Source: Romboutsia sp. CE17 (GTDB taxonomy: Bacteria; Bacillota; Clostridia; Peptostreptococcales; Peptostreptococcaceae). Taken from it: DNA of 64,000 bases. The position numbers and the translations under genes are program-made. Shown here piece by piece: positions 51,873 to 60,768 of this stretch (its first letter is position 1; every line of letters begins with the position of its first letter). The stretch spans positions 558,001-622,000 of the forward strand of contig NZ_CP051144.1 in assembly GCF_012317385.1 (NCBI RefSeq), given 5' to 3'. The notes below the pieces were generated by a model. It did no database searches. It was given only the letters and a program-made list of their open reading frames with translations, and had not been told where the DNA came from.

Positions 51873-53153
51873 TTGTTTATAGATAAAGCAAGAATATTTG
51901 TCAAAGCTGGAAACGGCGGGAATGGATCGGTTGCATTTAGAAAAGAAAAATATGTTCCAGCTGGTGGACCAGATGGAGGAGACGGTGGAAGAGGTGCTAG
52001 TATAATATTTGAAGTTGATTTAGGCCTTAGAACTTTAATGGACTTTAAATATCAAAGAAAGTACGTTGCTGAATCTGGTGGAGATGGAAGTAAAAAGAAA
52101 AAAGCAGGTAAAAATGGAGAAGATCTAGTTCTTAAAGTTCCTGCTGGTACAATAATAAGAGATGAAGCTACAGGTCTTGTAATAGCTGATTTAAAAGAAG
52201 AAGGCGATAGAGCTGTAGTTGTAAAAGGTGGTAGAGGTGGAAAAGGAAATCAACACTTTGCCAATGCGGTAAGACAAGCTCCAGCTTTTGCGAAATCTGG
52301 TACAGATGGAGAAGAAAGATGGGTGACATTAGAGCTTAAAATGATAGCTGATGTAGGTTTATTAGGCTTCCCTAATGTTGGAAAATCTACTTTCTTATCA
52401 GTTGTAACTAAAGCAAAACCCAAAATAGCTAACTATCACTTTACAACTTTAACTCCAAATTTAGGTGTGGTTCAAACTAAGTTTGGTGATAGCTTTGTAT
52501 TAGCTGATATACCAGGTCTTATAGAAGGTGCAGCAGAAGGCGTTGGACTTGGACATGATTTCTTAAGACACGTAGAAAGAACTAAGGTATTAATACATAT
52601 CGTAGATATCACTGGACACGAAGGAAGAAATGCATTAGAAGATTTTGATAAAATAAATGAAGAATTAAAATTATATAATGAAAGACTTTCTCATAGACCA
52701 CAGGTAGTTGTTGCTAATAAAATGGATATATTAGAAGACGAAAGTGTATATGAAGAGTTTAAAGAAGAACTTGAGGGTAGAGGATACAAAGTATTTAAAA
52801 TGTCAGCAGCTACTCGTCAAGGAATAGATGATGTTATAGCTTATGTATCTCAATTATTAAAAGAAGTTGAAGATATAGAGCTAGTTACAGAAGAAGAAAT
52901 GTATAGACCAGAACTAGACGAATCTAATGAAGATGAAGGTTTAACTGTTGAAATAGAAGATGGAGTATACGTTGTTAAAGGTAAAGCCCTTAGAAGAATA
53001 ATGTACTCTGTTAACTTTGATGATATGGAATCAATTCAATACTTCCAAAAAGCTATGGAATCAGAAGGTGTATTTGATAAGCTTAGAGAAATGGGTATTG
53101 AAGATGGAGATACTGTTAAAATTTATGAAATTGAATTTGAATTCTACAACTAG
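51873..53153 (+). CDS. obgE: GTPase Obg
   Basis: A 426-residue GTPase of ribosome assembly and stress control. I start at TTG 51873 (MFIDKARIFVKAGNGG) because AGGTGA lies before it; GTG 51864 overlaps that site. The glycine-rich Obg fold covers residues 1-158, the G domain starts at LLGFPNVGKST, with DIPGLIEGA and NKMD, and an OCT domain closes the protein (DGVYVVKGKALRRIMYSVNF). yhbY follows closely. Confidence 0.97.
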   Translation: MFIDKARIFVKAGNGGNGSVAFRKEKYVPAGGPDGGDGGRGASIIFEVDLGLRTLMDFKYQRKYVAESGGDGSKKKKAGKNGEDLVLKVPAGTIIRDEATGLVIADLKEEGDRAVVVKGGRGGKGNQHFANAVRQAPAFAKSGTDGEERWVTLELKMIADVGLLGFPNVGKSTFLSVVTKAKPKIANYHFTTLTPNLGVVQTKFGDSFVLADIPGLIEGAAEGVGLGHDFLRHVERTKVLIHIVDITGHEGRNALEDFDKINEELKLYNERLSHRPQVVVANKMDILEDESVYEEFKEELEGRGYKVFKMSAATRQGIDDVIAYVSQLLKEVEDIELVTEEEMYRPELDESNEDEGLTVEIEDGVYVVKGKALRRIMYSVNFDDMESIQYFQKAMESEGVFDKLREMGIEDGDTVKIYEIEFEFYN

Positions 53154-53174
53154 GATAAATAAAGAGGTGACAAT

Positions 53175-53546
53175 ATGTTAAAAGGAAAGCAAAGAGCTTA
53201 TTTAAGATCAATAGCTAACACATTAAAGCCTATAACTCAAATAGGTAAAGATGGTGTAACAGAAAGTTTCTTAGATCAATTAGATGCTATGTTAACAAGT
53301 AGAGAAATAGTAAAAGTTACTATACTTGAAACTGCAGGTCTTGATGCTAAAGAAACTGCTAATGCAATATGTAATGCATTAAGAGCAGAATTTGTACAAG
53401 CTATAGGTTTTAAATTTACTATATACAGAAGAAACAATGAAGATCCAAAGATACTTTTCCCAGGCCAAGAGCAAGCTAAGGCAAAAGTAAAAGATAACAC
53501 TGTGACTAAAAAAGGAAAAATAACAAAAAGAGCTGCTAGAAGATAG
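53175..53546 (+). CDS. yhbY: YhbY family RNA-binding protein (CRM domain)
   Basis: A 123-residue protein starting MLKGKQRAYLRSIANTLKPI, with GKDGVTESF and the end of a CRM domain. CRM proteins bind pre-50S ribosomal particles. The last 25 residues are a basic tail (KKGKITKRAARR). It is co-transcribed with obgE, which is typical. Confidence 0.93.
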   Translation: MLKGKQRAYLRSIANTLKPITQIGKDGVTESFLDQLDAMLTSREIVKVTILETAGLDAKETANAICNALRAEFVQAIGFKFTIYRRNNEDPKILFPGQEQAKAKVKDNTVTKKGKITKRAARR

Positions 53547-53576
53547 TTTCTGTAGTTTGGTTATTTTTATATAATT

Positions 53577-53614
53577 AGGGCGAGTAGAATACGATTTTTC
53601 TGCTCGCCCTTTTA
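53577..53614 (+). terminator. Terminator after yhbY
   Basis: An 11-bp GC-rich stem (53577-53587 with 53600-53610, one mismatch) followed by TTTT. Confidence 0.85.
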
Positions 53615-53771
53615 GATAATTTATAATTTAAATTATTTATATTGGGTATAAATTTAAAAAATACTAAATCGAAAAATAGATTTTTATGCATGGAAATGTT
53701 AATATAATAACTAAGATAAATTATTAACATTCTGATGAAAGTAATTATATAGTATTTAAGGAGGATATAAC

Positions 53772-55106
53772 ATGAGAATTGTTATAGTTGGAGCAGTTGC
53801 AGCAGGAATGTCTGCAGCAGCAAAATTAAAAAGAATGAAGCCAGAGTATGAAGTTGTAGTTTATGAAAAAACTGATATAGTATCATTTGGAGCATGTGGG
53901 TTGCCTTATTTTGTTGGTGGATTCTTTGATGAACCTAATAATATGATAGCTAGAAGTACAGAAAAGTTTAGAGAAACTGGAATTGATTTAAATATATTTA
54001 AAGAAGTTATAGCAGTTAATACTGATGATAAAAAAATAAGAGTCAAAGATGTTAAAAGTGGAGAAATATACGAAGATTCTTATGATAAGTTAATGATAGC
54101 TACAGGTGCAAGAAGTATAATACCTCCTATAAAAAATGTTAAACTTGAAAATGTTTCAACATTAAAAACTATGGAAGATGGTATTAAAGTTAAAGAAATA
54201 TTAAGCAAAGATGAAATAAAAAATGTTGTAATAATAGGTGCAGGATTTATAGGATTAGAAGCTGTTGAAGCCGCTAAAAAATTAGGAAAGAACGTAACTG
54301 TTATTCAATCTTCAGATAGAGTGTTAAATGCAGTATTTGATAAAGAAATAACTGATGTATTAGAAGAAGAAATAAAATCTCATAATGTTGAGTTACGTTT
54401 AGAGGAATTAGCTTTGGAATTTGTAGGAGAAACTAAAGTAGAAAAGGTAATAACTAATAAAGGTGAAGTAGATGCAGATTTAGTCATAATAGCTACAGGT
54501 GTTAAACCTAATACAGAATTCTTAAAAGACACAAGTATAGAAATGTTAGGAAATGGTGCTATTATAGTTGATGAATATGGTAAAACTTCAGTAGAAGATA
54601 TATACTCAGCAGGTGATTGTGCAACCATAAAAAATATTGTAACAGGTGAGAATATGTTTGTTCCACTAGCTACAGGAGCTAACAAACTAGGAAGAATAGT
54701 TGGAGAAAACTTAGCAGGAGCTAATAATGCTTTTCAAGGGTCTTTAGCTTCAAGTTGTATAAAGGTTATGAATATGGAAGCGGCTGCTACAGGATTAACT
54801 GAAGAAAAAGCTAAAAAGTTGGGATTAAATTATAAAGCTAAATTTATAAGTGATTTTAACCAAACTAATTATTATCCAGGTAGAAATAAAATATATGTAA
54901 AGTTAATATATGATGCGGATACTAAGGTAATCTTAGGAGGTCAAGTTGCAGGATTTAAAGATTCTGTTCAAAGGGCTAATGTATTAGCAGCAGCAATATT
55001 TGGAAAAATGACAACTAATCAATTAGGTATGTTAGATTTATGTTATGCTCCACCATTTGCAAGAACTTGGGATGTGTTAAATGTTGCAGGAAATGTAAGT
55101 AAGTAG
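53772..55106 (+). CDS. cdr: CoA-disulfide reductase / NADH oxidase-like flavoprotein
   Basis: A 444-residue pyridine nucleotide-disulfide oxidoreductase. FAD binding is by VIVGAVAAGMSAAAKLKRM, the redox-active single cysteine is Cys42 in SFGACGLPYF, and NAD(P)H binds at VVIIGAGFIGLEAVEAAKKL. It ends at WDVLNVAGNVSK without a rhodanese domain. It either reduces CoA disulfide or oxidises NADH with O2; both help an anaerobe survive oxygen. A AAGGAGG site precedes the ATG. Confidence 0.9.
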   Translation: MRIVIVGAVAAGMSAAAKLKRMKPEYEVVVYEKTDIVSFGACGLPYFVGGFFDEPNNMIARSTEKFRETGIDLNIFKEVIAVNTDDKKIRVKDVKSGEIYEDSYDKLMIATGARSIIPPIKNVKLENVSTLKTMEDGIKVKEILSKDEIKNVVIIGAGFIGLEAVEAAKKLGKNVTVIQSSDRVLNAVFDKEITDVLEEEIKSHNVELRLEELALEFVGETKVEKVITNKGEVDADLVIIATGVKPNTEFLKDTSIEMLGNGAIIVDEYGKTSVEDIYSAGDCATIKNIVTGENMFVPLATGANKLGRIVGENLAGANNAFQGSLASSCIKVMNMEAAATGLTEEKAKKLGLNYKAKFISDFNQTNYYPGRNKIYVKLIYDADTKVILGGQVAGFKDSVQRANVLAAAIFGKMTTNQLGMLDLCYAPPFARTWDVLNVAGNVSK

Positions 55107-55119
55107 CTAACTTTATATA

Positions 55120-55158
55120 AATAATGCAAAAGGAAACTTGCCCCTTTTGCATTATTTT
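55120..55158. terminator. Bidirectional terminator, cdr and rnz
   Basis: A perfect 14-bp stem (55120-55133 with 55143-55156) ending in T residues between converging genes. Confidence 0.85.
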
Positions 55159-55181
55159 TTATGTATTCATTTTATAATAGA

Positions 55182-56123
55182 TTACCTTTTTATTTTATCA
55201 TTATTTTCATCATCAAAATTAAGATGTAACTCAAGTCTATCTTCACCTATAATTGTATTATTAAAAACAGATGTAGCGTTTTCAATATAGTCATATGGAT
55301 TTTCTAAGGATGGACTAAAATGAGTTAGCAATAACTGTTTAACATTTCCTAAATTAGCTAAGTTAGCTGCTTCTCTAAATGTCATATGTTTATTTTTAAC
55401 AGCCTTAGATATATCTAGATCATCTCCATACATAGCTTCACATACAAATAAATCACTATTCTTTATAAACTCTGGGATAGTAAGAATCGGTCTAGTATCT
55501 GTAATAAAGCTTATTTTTATACCTTTTCTATCATTTCCTAAAACCATATCTGGAGTGTATAGTTTTCCTTCATATTCAATAGTTCTACCTTCTTGTAGTT
55601 TTTGCCAGAGTATTTTAGGCACTTCATTTAAATTAGCTTTTTCAACATTAAATTTTGCCTTTCTATTAAAATAAAGACTATACCCTAAGCATTCAGTAGA
55701 ATGCTCTAAATTTAATGTTGATATTTCTAAATCTTTTAGATGTTTATTTAACAAAGCAAAACTACCTTCTGGATTTTCTAAAACATTTATATTGTAAGGT
55801 AGATATTCAACTAAAACTCTAATAGCATTCATAGTTTCAATTATACCTACAGGACCTATAATTGTTAAATCTTCAGTTCTAGAACTATTAGCAATAGTTG
55901 ATAATAGCCCGATAAGTCCGATAGTATGATCTCCATGCAAATGAGTTATACATATTAAATCTATATTTTTAAATCCACAGTTTTTCATTCTCATAGAAAC
56001 TTGAGTGCCTTCACCACAGTCGATAAGAATTTTTCTACCTTGATAATTTATAAAGAGAGAAGATAAGTACCGATTAGGCATAGGCATATTTCCACCACAT
56101 CCTAGCAAAATTAAATCTATCAT
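55182..56123 (-). CDS. rnz: Ribonuclease Z (tRNA 3' processing)
   Basis: A 313-residue metallo-beta-lactamase-fold nuclease that trims tRNA 3' ends. The zinc motif CITHLHGDHTIGL is near residue 60, LEHSTECLGY and FITDTRP follow, and LLTHFSP near residue 275 completes the metal site. AAGGAGA precedes the start on the minus strand. Short branch tip DGENNDK at the C-terminus is acidic. The one tRNA seen in the window encodes its CCA, which affects RNase Z use. Confidence 0.94.
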   Translation of the reverse strand: MIDLILLGCGGNMPMPNRYLSSLFINYQGRKILIDCGEGTQVSMRMKNCGFKNIDLICITHLHGDHTIGLIGLLSTIANSSRTEDLTIIGPVGIIETMNAIRVLVEYLPYNINVLENPEGSFALLNKHLKDLEISTLNLEHSTECLGYSLYFNRKAKFNVEKANLNEVPKILWQKLQEGRTIEYEGKLYTPDMVLGNDRKGIKISFITDTRPILTIPEFIKNSDLFVCEAMYGDDLDISKAVKNKHMTFREAANLANLGNVKQLLLTHFSPSLENPYDYIENATSVFNNTIIGEDRLELHLNFDDENNDKIKR

Positions 56124-56428
56124 AATTTTCTCCTTATATTACATTTATTTTATTTAAATTTATATTATTATAACATTGTTATAAGATATCTTATGCAATA
56201 AATATAAAAAATAAAATCATATAAATAAATATTTTCATTAAATAAATTCATAGATTAGCTTTTTGTAATATTAACTATATCTGATATCTCAATTAAAAAT
56301 AAAAACTATAAATTTATAATATTCAATAAAAATGTACTGATACAATCTTAAAAAATTTTACAAATTGTGTTATAAGAAAAATATTAAGATATAATTGAAT
56401 TAGAAATATAAGGGGAGGAAGAGGAATA
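56124..56428. other. AT-rich intergenic region
   Basis: Divergent promoter region of rnz and the aminotransferase. TATAAT at 56390-56395 is a possible -10 for the plus strand. I see no RNA structure or ORF with a ribosome binding site. Confidence 0.45.
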
Positions 56429-57577
56429 ATGAATGATAAATTTATTTATACACCAGGTCCTACAGAGGTTAGAGAGAATGTAAGGTTAGCAAGAGCAAAA
56501 GCTACTACTAATCCGGATATAGACGTAATGTTTTTTGAGTTTTATAAAAAGACTTGTGATAAGATAGGAAAAATAATAAATACAAAAAATGATGTGTACA
56601 TATTAAGCGGAGAGGGAATTTTAGGTTTAGAATCAGCTTGTGCATCTCTTACTGAAAAAGATGATAGAGTTCTTGTTATTGATAATGGGATTTTTGGAAG
56701 AGGTTTTGATGATTTTGTAAAGATGTATGGTGGGGAAGTAGTATATTTTTCTAAAGAATACACGAAGGATATTAACTATAAGGAGCTAGAAAAATTTTTA
56801 GAAAGAGATAATAATTTTAAATACGCTACTTTAGTACATTGTGATACACCAACAGGTGTACTAAATGATTTAAGTAAGTTATGTCCTTTACTTAAAAAAT
56901 ATGGAATAATAACAGTTGTAGATTCTGTAGCTGCTATGGTAGGAGAAGAGCTTAAAGTAGATGAGTGGGAAGTTGACATAGCTCTTGGAGGATCCCAAAA
57001 AGCAATATCTGCTCCAGCAGGACTTACTATAATTAGTATAAGTGAAGATGCTAAGAAAATTATAAAAGACAGAAAAACTCCAGTATCAGGATTTTATTGC
57101 AATTTATCCATTTGGGAAAATTATTATACAAATAAATGGTTTCCATATACGATGCCTATAAGTGACATAATAGGATTAGATAGAGCAATAGATAATATTT
57201 TAGACGAAGGTGTAGAAAATGTATTAAGTAGACATGCTAAAATCGCTTATGCAACAAGAAAAGCATTTAAGGATTACGGGTTAAATTTATATCTAGAAGA
57301 AGGGTATTCTAATACAGTTACAGCAGTAGAAATACCATATAACATAGGGGCTAAGAGTCTAACTAATTATTTATTAGAAGAATATAATCTTGTTTTATCA
57401 ACTTCATTAGGAGAATATTCGGATAAATTAATAAGAATAGGTCATATGGGAGAAAATGCTAGATTAGAAAAAATAGTACCAGTATTAAATTTTATAGATA
57501 AAGGATTAAATTCTTTAGGTTTTAAAGGGAATGGAGATTTATTAGAATTATTTAATCATTATTATAATTATAAATAA
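56429..57577 (+). CDS. Class V aminotransferase (alanine/serine-glyoxylate type)
   Basis: A 382-residue PLP enzyme. FIYTPGPTEVRENVRLA starts the fold, HCDTPTGVLNDL is the family signature, and GGSQKAISAPAGL near residue 190 holds the PLP lysine. Relatives include serine-pyruvate, alanine-glyoxylate and 2-aminoethylphosphonate aminotransferases; the substrate cannot be told here. A GGGGAGGAAGAGG site precedes the ATG. It is a single gene. Confidence 0.88.
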   Translation: MNDKFIYTPGPTEVRENVRLARAKATTNPDIDVMFFEFYKKTCDKIGKIINTKNDVYILSGEGILGLESACASLTEKDDRVLVIDNGIFGRGFDDFVKMYGGEVVYFSKEYTKDINYKELEKFLERDNNFKYATLVHCDTPTGVLNDLSKLCPLLKKYGIITVVDSVAAMVGEELKVDEWEVDIALGGSQKAISAPAGLTIISISEDAKKIIKDRKTPVSGFYCNLSIWENYYTNKWFPYTMPISDIIGLDRAIDNILDEGVENVLSRHAKIAYATRKAFKDYGLNLYLEEGYSNTVTAVEIPYNIGAKSLTNYLLEEYNLVLSTSLGEYSDKLIRIGHMGENARLEKIVPVLNFIDKGLNSLGFKGNGDLLELFNHYYNYK

Positions 57578-57673
57578 GAATGATAGCCTAAAGTGAAGAA
57601 GTTTTTTTAATAGCTATAGTGCATATATTTACTTACTTTTATTGTTATAAGAGTTACAATTAAGAAAAATAAA

Positions 57674-57706
57674 GGCTGTATAAAAATAAATTTATACAGC
57701 CATTTT
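57674..57706. terminator. Bidirectional terminator, aminotransferase and recX operon
   Basis: A perfect 11-bp stem (57674-57684 with 57691-57701) with T run on the right and AT-rich left side; it lies at the end of the minus-strand recX-sORF unit and after the aminotransferase. Confidence 0.8.
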
Positions 57707-57709
57707 TAT

Positions 57710-57787
57710 TTAATTATCCAACTTATATAGTTGTTTTAGGTTATATAATCCTAATAAGAAACTAAAAATACCCATAGCAATTTTCAT
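57710..57787 (-). CDS. 25-residue hydrophobic peptide downstream of recX
   Basis: Starts ATG 57787 on the minus strand, eight bases after a strong GGAGG site and 27 bases after the recX stop. The product, MKIAMGIFSFLLGLYNLKQL then YKLDN, is a short hydrophobic helix with charged ends. A terminator follows directly. Such tiny hydrophobic peptides are usually missed by gene callers. Function unknown; the position suggests co-transcription with recX. Confidence 0.55.
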   Translation of the reverse strand: MKIAMGIFSFLLGLYNLKQLYKLDN

Positions 57788-57814
57788 AAATACAACCTCC
57801 AAAGATCAAACAAA

Positions 57815-58453
57815 TTATATATCATACTCATTAAAGTTTAAAAGTTTATTTAAAACTCTTTTAATAATATCATAGTTAAAGCCTTTATATGCTAAATGTT
57901 GTGATAGTTTTTGATAAATTTTTCTTTTGTCTTCATTTTTAATTCGTTCATATCTTTTTTTTGCTAAGTACATAGCGTTTTCAAATTCAGCTTCACTATC
58001 TATATCACTAATAGCTTTATTTATAGCCGATGAATCTATACCTTTATTATAAAGATTTTGCTTGATTCTATTTTTACCACATTTATTTAAATTAAGATTC
58101 GTATTTACAATTTTTTGTGCTAATAAGTTATCATTTATGAAATTATTTCTTTTAAGGAATTCAATAACCTTATCTATTGTATTTTCCTCGAAATCAGTAG
58201 ATAACTTTTCTCTTATCTTTTTTTCTGATTGGTCAGCTTTAGATAAAATATTTAAAGCTTTATTTTTAGCTTTCAAATACATTTCATCACTTAATATAGC
58301 TTTTAAATTATTCTCATCGATTTCATCTCCTTTTTTTAAATTAAAGGTAAAGACTAGTTCCTTAAATATAGCTGTGAAGAATTCACCATTTACATAAATA
58401 TTTACTCTGTCTTCATTATTTTTTTGTTGTTCTATTTTAGTAATTATAGCCAT
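57815..58453 (-). CDS. recX: Recombination regulator RecX
   Basis: A 212-residue helical protein of three-helix repeats that modulates RecA. Typical pieces are ALNILSKADQSEKKIREKL, VIEFLKRNNFINDNLLAQKI and RIKQNLYNKGIDSSAI. AAAGGAGT precedes the start on the minus strand. recA is not in the window. A tiny ORF follows in the same operon. Confidence 0.93.
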   Translation of the reverse strand: MAIITKIEQQKNNEDRVNIYVNGEFFTAIFKELVFTFNLKKGDEIDENNLKAILSDEMYLKAKNKALNILSKADQSEKKIREKLSTDFEENTIDKVIEFLKRNNFINDNLLAQKIVNTNLNLNKCGKNRIKQNLYNKGIDSSAINKAISDIDSEAEFENAMYLAKKRYERIKNEDKRKIYQKLSQHLAYKGFNYDIIKRVLNKLLNFNEYDI

Positions 58454-58687
58454 GTATAAAACTCCTTTGAGGCATTAAGATAAATAATAGTTTAAAAGTG
58501 TATTATATATATTTTCTATCTTGAAATTTAACAAAATTAAGGTAAAATATCAAATAGTTGGTTAAAATTAAACTTTAAAGCTTATATACACTATAAATAT
58601 GATTATATACTAAATTATACAATTTACTATATATTAATATAAAGAAGATGATACAATAATAATATATTTATAAAAAGGAGACTGAAG

Positions 58688-59377
58688 ATGAGGATTGATG
58701 ATCTAGTTAAAAAAGCAAATGAAATAAATAATATAAAACTAGAACAATTTAAAAAAAATAAATCAAAAATGAAAATAGGTATAATGGGAGGGACTTATGA
58801 TCCAATACACTATGCTCATTTAGCTACAGCAGAATTTATTAGGGATAAATATAAGTTAGATAAAATAATTTTTATACCTACAGGAAATCCTCCTCATAAA
58901 CTATCAAATGTAACTAATAAGTACGATCGATATAATATGGTATTAATATCTACAAATAATAATGACGATTTTTTAGTTCTAGATATAGAAATTAAAAATG
59001 ACAAGAAGACTTATACAGTAGATACCCTTAGATACTTAAAGGATGCTTACAGTAACTGTGATATATATTTTATAACAGGTGCTGATGCCATATGTGATAT
59101 AGAATCGTGGAAGGATGTAAAAGAGAATTTTAAATTAGCTACTTTTATTGCAGCAACAAGACCGGGAATAAGTGTATTAGAAGCACAAGAAAAAATTGAA
59201 AATTTAGAAAAGAAATATAATGCAAATATAATAAGTGTATATGTTCCATCTTTAGATATATCATCAACGTATATAAGACAACAATTAAAGGTTGGCAAAT
59301 CAGTAAGATACTTATTGCCAGAAAATGTAGAAAAATATATACACGAAAAACATCTATACAAAATTGGAGTGGAATAA
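58688..59377 (+). CDS. nadD: Nicotinate-nucleotide adenylyltransferase NadD, N-extended
   Basis: A 229-residue enzyme of NAD synthesis. The nucleotidyltransferase core starts at MKIGIMGGTYDPIHYAHLAT (about residue 28), with GNPPHKL and the C-terminal VPSLDISSTYIRQQL signature. The first 27 residues (MRIDDLVKKANEINNIKLEQ onward) are an unusual extension; AAAAGGAGA is located for this start and the internal ATG lacks a site, so the extension is real. yqeK follows without a gap. Confidence 0.93.
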   Translation: MRIDDLVKKANEINNIKLEQFKKNKSKMKIGIMGGTYDPIHYAHLATAEFIRDKYKLDKIIFIPTGNPPHKLSNVTNKYDRYNMVLISTNNNDDFLVLDIEIKNDKKTYTVDTLRYLKDAYSNCDIYFITGADAICDIESWKDVKENFKLATFIAATRPGISVLEAQEKIENLEKKYNANIISVYVPSLDISSTYIRQQLKVGKSVRYLLPENVEKYIHEKHLYKIGVE

Positions 59378-59950
59378 ATGGCATTGGAAAATATAAATAA
59401 AAAATTAGAAGATATGCTACCAAAAAGAAGAATGAAACATTCATTGAATGTAGCAAATTGTGCAGTAAAATTATGTGAAATATATAATTGTGATAAAGAA
59501 AAGGCTTACTTAGCAGGTATAGTGCATGATTGTGCTAAGTATTTAGATAAAGATCAGGTTAAGTATTATGTAAAAAAATATAATATTGAACTAGATGAAT
59601 ATGAAAAAAATAATTTAGCACTATCTCATAGTATTATAGGTTCATATATAGCAAAATATGAATTTGAGATATCTGATGAAGATGTATTAAATGCAATTAG
59701 ATATCATACAACAGGAAAAGAAAATATGAATATTTTAGAAAAAATAATTTATATAGCAGACTTGATTGAAGAAGATAGAGATTTTCCTAATGTAGATATT
59801 TTAAGAGAATATACATATAGTGGAAAGTTAGAAGAAGCTTTACTATTATCTTTTAACAATACTATAAAATTTGTAATTGATAATAATCAACTTATACATC
59901 CTAGAAGTGTTATAGCAAGAAATTATATAATGAAAAGAATATCACTATAA
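59378..59950 (+). CDS. yqeK: YqeK family HD-domain hydrolase
   Basis: A 190-residue HD-domain protein. The metal-binding residues are in RMKHSLNVANC and GIVHDCAKY, with later SHSIIGSYIAKYEF, RYHTTG and ADLIEEDRDF. YqeK enzymes cleave diadenosine tetraphosphate to ADP. It starts directly after the nadD stop codon, the usual order nadD-yqeK-rsfS. Confidence 0.93.
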   Translation: MALENINKKLEDMLPKRRMKHSLNVANCAVKLCEIYNCDKEKAYLAGIVHDCAKYLDKDQVKYYVKKYNIELDEYEKNNLALSHSIIGSYIAKYEFEISDEDVLNAIRYHTTGKENMNILEKIIYIADLIEEDRDFPNVDILREYTYSGKLEEALLLSFNNTIKFVIDNNQLIHPRSVIARNYIMKRISL

Positions 59951-60066
59951 AAATATATACAATAGAATAATATAATAGAATAATTCAAAAAAATAAAATA
60001 GTTAGCGTATACTATTTATGGTATAATAATAAAACATGCTTAGAATTAGGAAAGAGAGGAAGTAAT

Positions 60067-60417
60067 ATGACAGTAAATGAAATAACGAAAGTAATATACG
60101 ATGCAATAGACGATAAGCTAGGTCAAGATATAGTTATAATAAATATAGGTGCAGTATCAAGCTTATGCGATTACTTTGTAATAGCTACAGCTGGGTCTCA
60201 AAGACAAGTCAAGGCAATAGCCGATAATGTAGAAGATGAACTAACAAAGCTTGGAATTGAACCAAGAGGAAAAGAAGGATTTGAAACTCAAACTTGGGTA
60301 CTTCTTGATTATGGTGATGTAATAGTTCATATATTTAACGAAGAGCAAAGAGGATTCTATAACTTAGAAAAACTATGGAAAGATGCTCCATATATAGATA
60401 TTGACACTTTAGTATAA
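60067..60417 (+). CDS. rsfS: Ribosomal silencing factor RsfS
   Basis: A 116-residue protein of the Iojap family with SSLCDYFVIATAGSQRQVKA and PRGKEGFETQTWVLLDYGDVIVHIF. It binds L14 and prevents the 30S and 50S subunits from joining in starved cells. A GAGAGGAAG site precedes the ATG. An extended -10 (TGGTATAAT, near 60018-60026) lies upstream. Confidence 0.95.
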   Translation: MTVNEITKVIYDAIDDKLGQDIVIINIGAVSSLCDYFVIATAGSQRQVKAIADNVEDELTKLGIEPRGKEGFETQTWVLLDYGDVIVHIFNEEQRGFYNLEKLWKDAPYIDIDTLV

Positions 60418-60479
60418 TAATGTTAATATAGGTAATTATAAATAATATAAATAATATAAATTTATTCAAATAGGCTAGA

Positions 60480-60690
60480 GTAGTAAAAGTAAAAATTTTA
60501 ATAGAGAGCTAGTGGGTGGTGGAAACTAGTAAATTTAAGCTTTGAACTTGCTAGAATTAAACTATTTGGCCGTAGTTGGCATAAAAACTATCTAAGAGAG
60601 TCTATTATTTTAGGCTAATTAGGGTGGTACCGCGAAGATTTAATCCTCGTCCCTAAACAATTTTGTTTAGAGACTGAGGATTTTTTTATT
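60480..60690 (+). promoter_or_regulatory. T-box riboswitch, leucine (CUU) specifier, ahead of leuS
   Basis: Stem I begins at AGAGAGC near 60504 with GGGTGGTGGAAAC following. The specifier loop reads TTTGAACTTGCT; the codon CTT at 60547-60549 gives Leu. The T-box bulge AGGGTGGTACCGCG is at 60621-60634. The terminator (about 60641-60687) has a long stem with GAGGATT and a T run. Uncharged leucine tRNA would switch on leuS. Confidence 0.93.
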
Positions 60691-60768
60691 ATAAAAGTTA
60701 AAACTATTCAAATATGGTTAAAATAACTTTTATAGAATATTTACAAAATATAAAAGGAGGATATATTA

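Noticed and set aside
58062-58397. Plus-strand ORF of 111 codons opposite recX
   Set aside because: Hydrophobic Phe/Leu/Ser-rich shadow of a lysine/glutamate-rich gene; no site for ribosomes.
60004-60030. Copy of the rnf AGTATACT element ahead of rsfS
   Set aside because: Only part of the string (GTATACTAT) matches; it is more simply part of the promoter.
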